This document shows, one piece after another, positions 6,714-10,452 of a stretch of 10,452 bases of DNA. The stretch lies in NCBI GenBank assembly GCA_003224195.1, contig QHYP01000137.1:1-10452 (forward strand), given 5' to 3'. Positions within the stretch are counted from its first letter, which is position 1, and each line of letters starts with the position of its first letter. The stretch is from Acidobacteriota bacterium. GTDB taxonomy: Bacteria > Acidobacteriota > Terriglobia > Acidiferrales > UBA7541. Both the position numbers and the translations under genes were made by a program. The notes beneath the pieces were generated by a model. It was not told the origin of the DNA, searched no databases, and saw only the letters and a program-made list of their open reading frames with translations.

Positions 6714-6740
6714 CCCTCCTGAGCGCTAGAATGCAGGAGG
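6714..6740 (-). promoter_or_regulatory. Ribosome binding site of the repeat-protein gene inside a potential RNA hairpin
   Basis: The Shine-Dalgarno AGGAGGG occupies 6714-6720 on the minus strand. Upstream in the same RNA, CCTCCTG (from plus-strand CAGGAGG at 6734-6740) is a perfect 7-nt complement to CAGGAGG (6715-6721), with a 12-nt loop between. If the RNA folds this way the ribosome binding site is paired, so translation could be held off until the hairpin opens. The pairing is visible; regulation is inference. Confidence 0.4.
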
Positions 6741-6766
6741 TCAAGCCTAGGAGTTTCGTCAGGTGG

Positions 6767-6780
6767 AAAACGTTCGTTTT
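6767..6780. repeat. Short palindrome in the divergent intergenic region
   Basis: AAAACG and CGTTTT surround TT, a 14-bp near-perfect palindrome between the divergent repeat-protein gene and the 149-aa gene. It could be an operator shared by both, but a short AT-rich palindrome can arise by chance. Confidence 0.2.
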
Positions 6781-6797
6781 TCAGAACAAAAACTCGA

Positions 6798-7247
6798 ATG
6801 GAAATCCTGACTCAGCTCCAACAGAACCGCCGGATCGTTCTGGACTTCACTGCCACCACACTTTCGGCCATCCCGGGAATGTTCGCCCGGCTCACTTACT
6901 TGTCGTCTCTGAGGGATCTTTCCAGTGGCGCCTACGAACACGCGGGGCTGGAGGTGATTTACCCGAGGGAGGCCGTGAGGCAGGCGCTGGAACAATGCCA
7001 CGAGGAATTGTTCAAACGGGTTCTGGAAGTGCCTTTGGAAGAGCAACTGGAGGATCTGCGCGCGTGTTTGGAGGCAATGGAGGGAGGGTTATCTTCCACG
7101 GTGGAACACTGGCGGCGGCTCGAGACCTATCGCATTTTGCCGCCGGAACACGCGCCCGACTACCTCAAGAAGCTTTTCTGTTCGAACCTTCAGGCTCTTC
7201 TGGCCATTCTGCAGAAAGAGTGTAATCAGCCTCGCCCATCCGGGTAA
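6798..7247 (+). CDS. Conserved hypothetical protein, typical partner of an XRE/S24-like regulator in Acidobacteriota
   Basis: This 149-aa soluble protein is mostly helical, with no signal peptide or membrane segment. It opens with MEILTQLQQN and contains YEHAGL (46-51), Q66-x-C67-HEELF and a C-terminal KKLFCSNLQALL segment (124-135). Cysteines are at 67, 90, 128 and 142. I recall similar proteins as uncharacterised in many Acidobacteriota genomes; no function is known to me. The ATG at 6798 lacks a clear Shine-Dalgarno, so the start rests on the family's N-terminus as I remember it. Its final 83 bp overlap the end of the XRE gene on the other strand, which supports a linked, probably co-inherited pair. 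Confidence 0.78.
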   Translation: MEILTQLQQNRRIVLDFTATTLSAIPGMFARLTYLSSLRDLSSGAYEHAGLEVIYPREAVRQALEQCHEELFKRVLEVPLEEQLEDLRACLEAMEGGLSSTVEHWRRLETYRILPPEHAPDYLKKLFCSNLQALLAILQKECNQPRPSG

Positions 7248-7965
7248 CCACACCCACCACGCGTCCGACGACTTCGGCCTCGTCCGGCGTTCGCCACGAC
7301 TCCGGTTTGCAACGGGATGTGGGATGGGGCTGCATGAGCAGGCATGCTCCGTCTTGATTGAACCAACCGCAGCGATAGCCATCGCGAACATCCACGAAGT
7401 ACAGGGGACGATCGAATTCGGTGCGCCAACTGCCGGTTTCAATGCGCGTGGAGCTGGTGTCAATCAAAACCAGGCTGCCGGGCCGGAGCAAGGGTTCCAT
7501 CCGGTGGTCTTCCATGCCGATGAATCCGTATCGGTAGTGGCCGTTGCCGTCGGCCAGAGCGCCTTCGAAACGTCCCCAGCGCTCAATCATGCGCGAGAGG
7601 AACTCCGTGCGGCGTGGATCGAACGCAGGGTCAAAGCGCAGCGGAACATGCAACGCAGTAGGGGGCGCAACAAGGTGTGTTTTCGGGGCAGGCAAAGAGG
7701 AGCCGTCGCCGAAGAACTCGTCGAGCGGCACGTCGTACCATCGGCACAGTTCGAGCGGGTTGAGGTGATAAATGGCTGCGAGCGAATAAACCTTATGGAG
7801 ACCGGGAACGACGCCGTGGTTTTCAATATCCGCGAGCCGGCTGATATGAAGAACAAACTCCGGCCTGCCGCGGCGCGAGGCCAGTTCATAACTGGCGCGT
7901 TCGACGTCGCGGTAGGTCAGGCCAAGACGTTCACGAGCCTGGCGAAGGCGAAGACCCGGGACCAT
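7165..7965 (-). CDS. XRE-family transcriptional regulator with degenerate S24/LexA-like C-terminal domain
   Basis: This 266-aa protein is a predicted DNA-binding regulator. Residues 4-75 form a helix-turn-helix of the XRE type (LRLRQARERLGLTYRDVERAS onward in outline), somewhat longer than usual between helices. A linker follows, then an S24-like fold at about 146-245, recognised by DHRMEPLLRPGSLVLID at 153-169. In active LexA-type proteases the pattern is SM-x-P with catalytic serine; here that position is R155, and the catalytic lysine site around 198-202 reads RCGWF. It is therefore predicted inactive as a protease and may bind a ligand or dimerise. The ATG at 7965 has GAGGGGG just upstream (7969-7975); a TTG at 7977 would add four residues. 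The last 25 or so residues lie past the recognisable domain and are encoded within the overlap with the 149-aa gene. Confidence 0.88.
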   Translation of the reverse strand: MVPGLRLRQARERLGLTYRDVERASYELASRRGRPEFVLHISRLADIENHGVVPGLHKVYSLAAIYHLNPLELCRWYDVPLDEFFGDGSSLPAPKTHLVAPPTALHVPLRFDPAFDPRRTEFLSRMIERWGRFEGALADGNGHYRYGFIGMEDHRMEPLLRPGSLVLIDTSSTRIETGSWRTEFDRPLYFVDVRDGYRCGWFNQDGACLLMQPHPTSRCKPESWRTPDEAEVVGRVVGVVTRMGEADYTLSAEWPEEPEGSNRKAS

Positions 7966-8000
7966 CTTCCCCCTCAAGGCGTGACCACAGCTAGCATTGC

Positions 8001-8029
8001 AGCATATACCAGAAGGCTAGGTTTGTTAA
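8001..8029 (-). promoter_or_regulatory. Predicted sigma-70-type promoter of the XRE gene
   Basis: On the minus strand TTAACA (8024-8029) matches the -35 consensus at 5 of 6 bases, and TATGCT (8001-8006) matches the -10 at 4 of 6, with an ideal 17-bp spacer. Transcription would begin near 7994, giving a leader of about 30 nt before the ATG at 7965. Confidence 0.5.
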
Positions 8030-8035
8030 AGATTC

Positions 8036-8060
8036 GGAACAAAACGCGGACTCTCGTTCC
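8036..8060. repeat. Inverted repeat upstream of the XRE promoter (possible operator)
   Basis: GGAAC at 8036-8040 and GTTCC at 8056-8060 are perfect 5-bp arms separated by 15 bp, about 20 bp between arm centres or two helical turns. They lie directly upstream of the predicted -35. Autoregulation by the XRE protein is a reasonable guess but the arms are short. Confidence 0.3.
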
Positions 8061-8123
8061 AAAAGTGTCGAGCGGACAAGTCTCAGATCCGTGCGCCAAC
8101 CTAGCAGTGTAACCTGAAAATCC

Positions 8124-8231
8124 GCCTAAGCGGCAATGGAAATCAACTCGAATGGGTAACCGGGCCCGTTCTGGATTACCGTTGACCCCGACCCGGTCGG
8201 GGTCACAAATAGCGAGGACGGCCGCTTAGGC
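8124..8231. repeat. Element bounded by 11-bp inverted repeats with a central 23-bp palindrome
   Basis: GCCTAAGCGGC at 8124-8134 and its exact complement GCCGCTTAGGC at 8221-8231 enclose 86 bp. Inside, 8183-8205 is a palindrome with 11-nt arms (TGACCCCGACC and GGTCGGGGTCA) around a single C. As RNA or single-stranded DNA this would fold into a strong hairpin on a larger stem. No coding frame fits. It could be a small non-autonomous repeat, a regulatory site or a structured RNA. Confidence 0.5.
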
Positions 8232-8235
8232 CGAC

Positions 8236-8270
8236 TGCCCGAAGTTCGAAAATACCGCGGCGTTCGGGCA
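8236..8270. repeat. 8-bp inverted repeat upstream of the CBS gene
   Basis: TGCCCGAA at 8236-8243 and TTCGGGCA at 8263-8270 are perfect arms around 19 nt. It lies five bases beyond the palindromic element at 8124-8231 and may belong to it, or may be a separate hairpin or protein site. Confidence 0.35.
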
Positions 8271-8448
8271 CAGCCGCCGAGGAGGCATGCGACGGAAACT
8301 TCCCCAATCGGGATCCGATGCCCAACAGGTCATCACCAGAACTCGGGTTCCTTGACTCGAGGAAACGCCCGTGGAAGCATACATCTCGAGCGTGACCGCG
8401 AAGCGGTCAACGAAGCAATCGTCGCCGGGCTTTTGCAGGCGTTTCCGT

Positions 8449-8904
8449 ATGAGTGAAGAAACCCTCGTCAAAGATGTGATGAGTTCCCCCGTGATTACGA
8501 TTTCAGCGCAATCCGAACTGCTGGACGTGGCCTTGCTCATGCGACAGTCCGGCATCCGGCACGTGCTCGTAATGGAAGGCGAACGGCTGGTGGGTGTACT
8601 GACGGATCGAGACATGCAGCGCTGCGCGCCATCCCGGCTGGTGCCGATCACGCAGGAGGAGTACAACGCCGTGTTCGAAAACACGAGCGTCGAGCGCGTG
8701 ATGACGCGCGATCCGCGGACCATCCAGCCACAGGCGAAATTGCTCGACGCCATTGCCGCGTTTCAGGAGATGCGCCATGGCTGCCTGCCGGTTGTCGACG
8801 CCGGCCGCGTGGTCGGGATTCTGACGCGGTGGGATCTGCTCGAAGCGTTTCGCCAGACGTTGTTGGGTCTCCCGATCTCTCGCCCCGCATCCCTGCAGCG
8901 CTGA
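8449..8904 (+). CDS. Protein with two CBS domains
   Basis: This 151-aa cytoplasmic protein consists almost only of a tandem CBS pair (Bateman module), which usually binds adenine nucleotides and senses energy state. CBS1 covers about residues 7-62 (VKDVMSSPVITISAQ ... LVGVLTDRDMQR) and CBS2 about 83-140 (VERVMTRDPRTIQPQ ... VVGILTRWDLLEAF). Both carry the VM-start and the G-[VI]-[LI]-T-x-x-D end typical of the domain. No effector domain is fused, so a partner is expected but not identifiable here. I chose the ATG at 8449 because family members begin just before VKDVM. A GTG at 8371 would add 26 residues unlike CBS proteins, and neither start has a strong ribosome binding site. The peptidase-like gene follows 59 bp downstream on the same strand. 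Confidence 0.88.
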   Translation: MSEETLVKDVMSSPVITISAQSELLDVALLMRQSGIRHVLVMEGERLVGVLTDRDMQRCAPSRLVPITQEEYNAVFENTSVERVMTRDPRTIQPQAKLLDAIAAFQEMRHGCLPVVDAGRVVGILTRWDLLEAFRQTLLGLPISRPASLQR

Positions 8905-8947
8905 TTCCAGCCCCTGACCTCGCGATGCAAGTGATTCCGGGGGAATC

Positions 8948-8956
8948 TGTTATTCT
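8948..8956 (+). promoter_or_regulatory. Putative extended -10 element of the secreted peptidase gene
   Basis: TGTTATTCT fits the extended -10 pattern TG-N-TATAAT with 4 of 6 core matches. Its distance to the ATG at 8964 (7 nt) would put the RNA start at or next to the start codon, that is a leaderless message. This agrees with the absence of a nearby Shine-Dalgarno. No good -35 is visible. Confidence 0.35.
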
Positions 8957-8963
8957 CAAACTC

Positions 8964-10397
8964 ATGAAGGTTACTTGGCCAAAATGGCATGCGCTGGCCC
9001 TTGGTTTTGCTTCTCTGCTCGCGTGCTGGTTATTCGGCAACCCTTCCGCAGCGGCACAGCAAGCGCCGAACGCGGGAACGAGTTCATCCCGGAACGGGGC
9101 GAACGAAGAGTTCCTGCAGGCCGCGGACGAGGTCTTGCAGCAGGTAAGTGAGATCACACACCTTGCTCTGCGCACGCCATTAAAGAAAACACTGCGATCG
9201 CGCGAAGAAATCCGCGCCTACGTGTTGCGCGAGATGCAGGAAGACAAGACTGCCCAGGAGCGGTATGCGGCGGAGCAGACGGTGAAGGCCTTCGGCCTTG
9301 TACCCAAAGATTTTCACATGGAGTCCTTCATCGTGGAGCTTCTCACCGAGCAGGTCGCGGGCTTGTACGACCCCAAGGGCCACGAGTTCTATATCGCCGA
9401 CTGGATCCCCATAGGCGACCAGCGCATGGTGATGGCGCACGAGCTGACACACGCCCTGGAGGACCAGCATTTTCAGATCGAAAAGTGGGTGAAGGCGGCT
9501 CGGCCGAACGATGACGCGGAACTCGCGCGCGAGGCCGTGCTCGAAGGCAGCGCTACAGCGGCGATGATCGACTATCTCTTGAAGGATACCGGCAGAAGCC
9601 TGCGGGACCTGCCCGACTTCGACCCGGAAATGCTCATCGGCGATTTGGGAAATACGCCTGCCATGGCCAAGGCGCCGCAATTCCTAAAGGACGCTCTACT
9701 ATTTCCCTATTTTACAGGGATGCGCTTCACGAAAAATGCGCTGGGGCAAGCCGGATGGGACGGCTTACCCGCTTTGTTCACGAAGCCTCCTGTTTCCACG
9801 CAGCAGATCATGCACCCGGAGCTGTTTCGCACGGGGAAAGCTCCGGCGGCTGTGGAATTACCCGTCAGCGAAAAGCTGCTCCGGGGTTCGTGGAAACGGC
9901 TGGATGAGAATGCGCTTGGGGAATTTGGCTGGAAGGAAGTGCTACAGCAATTCCTTGGGAAAGACCGGGCCGCGCCGCTGGCAGCCGAGTGGGCGGGCGA
10001 CCGCTACGCGCTTTTCGAGGACACGAGCACAAAAAAACTGCTGCTTGTTTATCGCCTGCGGCTGAGCAGCGCGGAGGCCGCCGCACGATTTTTCGGGCAA
10101 TATTCAGAGGCGCTCGAGAAGAAACACGACGCGCGAAGGAATCTGTTCCGCCGGCCGAATTTCTTCTCGTTCGATGCGCCGGACGCTGGTGGAGTTTTCC
10201 TGCACTGCGTCAACGAAGATTGTCTCGTGTTGGAAGGAGGTAACCGCGCTGTGTTCGACGCGATCAACAAAGAAATCGGGTGGATTTCGGCCCCGGTCCC
10301 GCCGGAGAAGCCGCAAAAGGGTCCCGAGAAAATTGCCAGGATGCCGTTGGCTCCACATCCCAGGTGCAACGACTCCGCCGCTTTTGCGCGGCCCTGA
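8964..10397 (+). CDS. Secreted HExxH zinc-metallopeptidase-like protein
   Basis: This 477-aa protein is predicted to be exported and to act as a zinc peptidase outside the cytoplasm. Residues 1-33 look like a signal peptide: MKVTWPKW, hydrophobic core 10-25, and a likely cut after AAA before QQ. The zinc motif HELTH is at 159-163 (MAHELTHALEDQHF), with E160 as the expected catalytic base. E194 in VLEGSATAA, 31 residues later, is the likely third zinc ligand, as in gluzincins. Beyond about 260 the protein is less recognisable; C415 and C420 could form a disulfide, and the tail is proline- and lysine-rich. The family is common but uncharacterised in Acidobacteriota by my recollection. The ATG at 8964 is chosen because it directly starts the signal peptide. 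An in-frame ATG at 8925 and the long reading from 8829 inside the CBS gene are unlikely. Confidence 0.85.
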   Translation: MKVTWPKWHALALGFASLLACWLFGNPSAAAQQAPNAGTSSSRNGANEEFLQAADEVLQQVSEITHLALRTPLKKTLRSREEIRAYVLREMQEDKTAQERYAAEQTVKAFGLVPKDFHMESFIVELLTEQVAGLYDPKGHEFYIADWIPIGDQRMVMAHELTHALEDQHFQIEKWVKAARPNDDAELAREAVLEGSATAAMIDYLLKDTGRSLRDLPDFDPEMLIGDLGNTPAMAKAPQFLKDALLFPYFTGMRFTKNALGQAGWDGLPALFTKPPVSTQQIMHPELFRTGKAPAAVELPVSEKLLRGSWKRLDENALGEFGWKEVLQQFLGKDRAAPLAAEWAGDRYALFEDTSTKKLLLVYRLRLSSAEAAARFFGQYSEALEKKHDARRNLFRRPNFFSFDAPDAGGVFLHCVNEDCLVLEGGNRAVFDAINKEIGWISAPVPPEKPQKGPEKIARMPLAPHPRCNDSAAFARP

Positions 10398-10431
10398 CCG
10401 AGGCCAGGTCTAATCGCTAGTGCCGTTCCAA

Positions 10432-10446
10432 CTCGCCTCAGGCGAG
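10432..10446. terminator. Small hairpin downstream of the peptidase gene
   Basis: CTCGCC at 10432-10437 and GGCGAG at 10441-10446 form a 6-bp GC-rich stem with a TCA loop, 35 bp after the stop codon. No T-run is visible before the window ends, so termination is only possible, not shown. It may instead be the edge of another repeat. Confidence 0.25.
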
Positions 10447-10452
10447 CCAAAT

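Larger units (their letters stand above)
7966..8448. other. Noncoding region between divergent XRE and CBS genes
   Basis: No convincing gene lies in these roughly 480 bp. The XRE promoter and an inverted repeat occupy 8001-8060. A palindrome-centred element runs from 8124 to 8231, a second inverted repeat covers 8236-8270, and a 7-bp hairpin TGACCGC / GCGGTCA is at 8393-8409. A 22-codon reading frame at 8287-8355 follows AGGAGG but with only one base between it and the ATG. It was not called as a gene. Confidence 0.6.

Noticed and set aside
6731..7225. Plus-strand frame of 164 codons overlapping the 149-aa gene
   Set aside because: It is in another frame over most of the conserved 149-aa gene and its Gly/Arg-rich translation matches no family I know.
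7324..8112. Plus-strand frame of 262 codons opposite the XRE gene
   Set aside because: It is antisense to a gene with an XRE helix-turn-helix, an S24-like signature, a promoter and a ribosome binding site.
6791..8155. 11-bp sequence AACTCGAATGG present at 6791-6801 and 8145-8155
   Set aside because: A single short match with no matching flanks; likely chance.
8287..8355. 22-codon frame after AGGAGG upstream of the CBS gene
   Set aside because: Only one base separates AGGAGG from the ATG, too close for good initiation, and the short peptide shows no leader-peptide feature such as a run of one amino acid.
8356..8390. Two CTCGAG palindromes 29 bp apart
   Set aside because: A 6-bp palindrome occurring twice in GC-rich DNA is expected by chance and no further symmetry links them.
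8829..8963. 45-codon N-terminal extension of the peptidase gene, beginning inside the CBS gene
   Set aside because: The ATG at 8964 begins a normal signal peptide; the extension would bury it and overlaps CBS2 coding sequence.

Overview
The window looks like chromosomal DNA of an Acidobacteriota bacterium. This is an inference from protein families: the 149-aa protein beside an XRE/S24-like regulator, the secreted HExxH protein, and the short palindromes with a GCTGAAGC core all resemble what I know from that phylum. Base composition is moderately GC-rich, genes are dense, and several starts appear to be GTG. I see no rRNA, tRNA, CRISPR array, transposase or phage gene.

Layout. (1) Positions 1-173 hold a small palindrome-rich element with imperfect terminal inverted repeats, lying just after the stop of a minus-strand response regulator. 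(2) Positions 174-4953 hold a divergent signalling pair: a receiver/HD-GYP response regulator (predicted c-di-GMP phosphodiesterase, minus strand) and a very large membrane-bound hybrid histidine kinase (7TM-GAF-PAS-PAS-GAF-HisKA-HATPase-REC, plus strand). (3) Positions 4918-6705 hold three minus-strand genes. In transcription order they are a small secreted protein with three identical DGPPLPPTPP repeats, a seven-helix membrane protein, and a single-pass membrane-anchored protein that starts inside the stop codon of the seven-helix gene (GTGA overlap). The last gene overlaps the kinase gene tail-to-tail by 36 bp. (4) Positions 6798-7965 hold a convergent pair overlapping by 83 bp: a conserved 149-aa protein of unknown function and an XRE-type regulator with a degenerate S24/LexA-like C-terminus. 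(5) Positions 7966-8448 are noncoding, with the XRE promoter and a cluster of inverted repeats. (6) Positions 8449-10397 hold a two-CBS-domain protein and a secreted HExxH zinc-peptidase-like protein.

How the parts may work together. The kinase and the HD-GYP regulator are transcribed divergently from a region of about 180 bp, which suggests one phosphorelay that senses through a 7TM/GAF/PAS front end and lowers c-di-GMP through the HD-GYP protein. The secreted repeat protein followed by a 7TM protein and an anchored helical protein is the least explained part of the window and the best candidate for an undescribed system. Its repeats are identical in protein but differ at most third codon positions, so the peptide itself is under selection. 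The function of this module is unknown.
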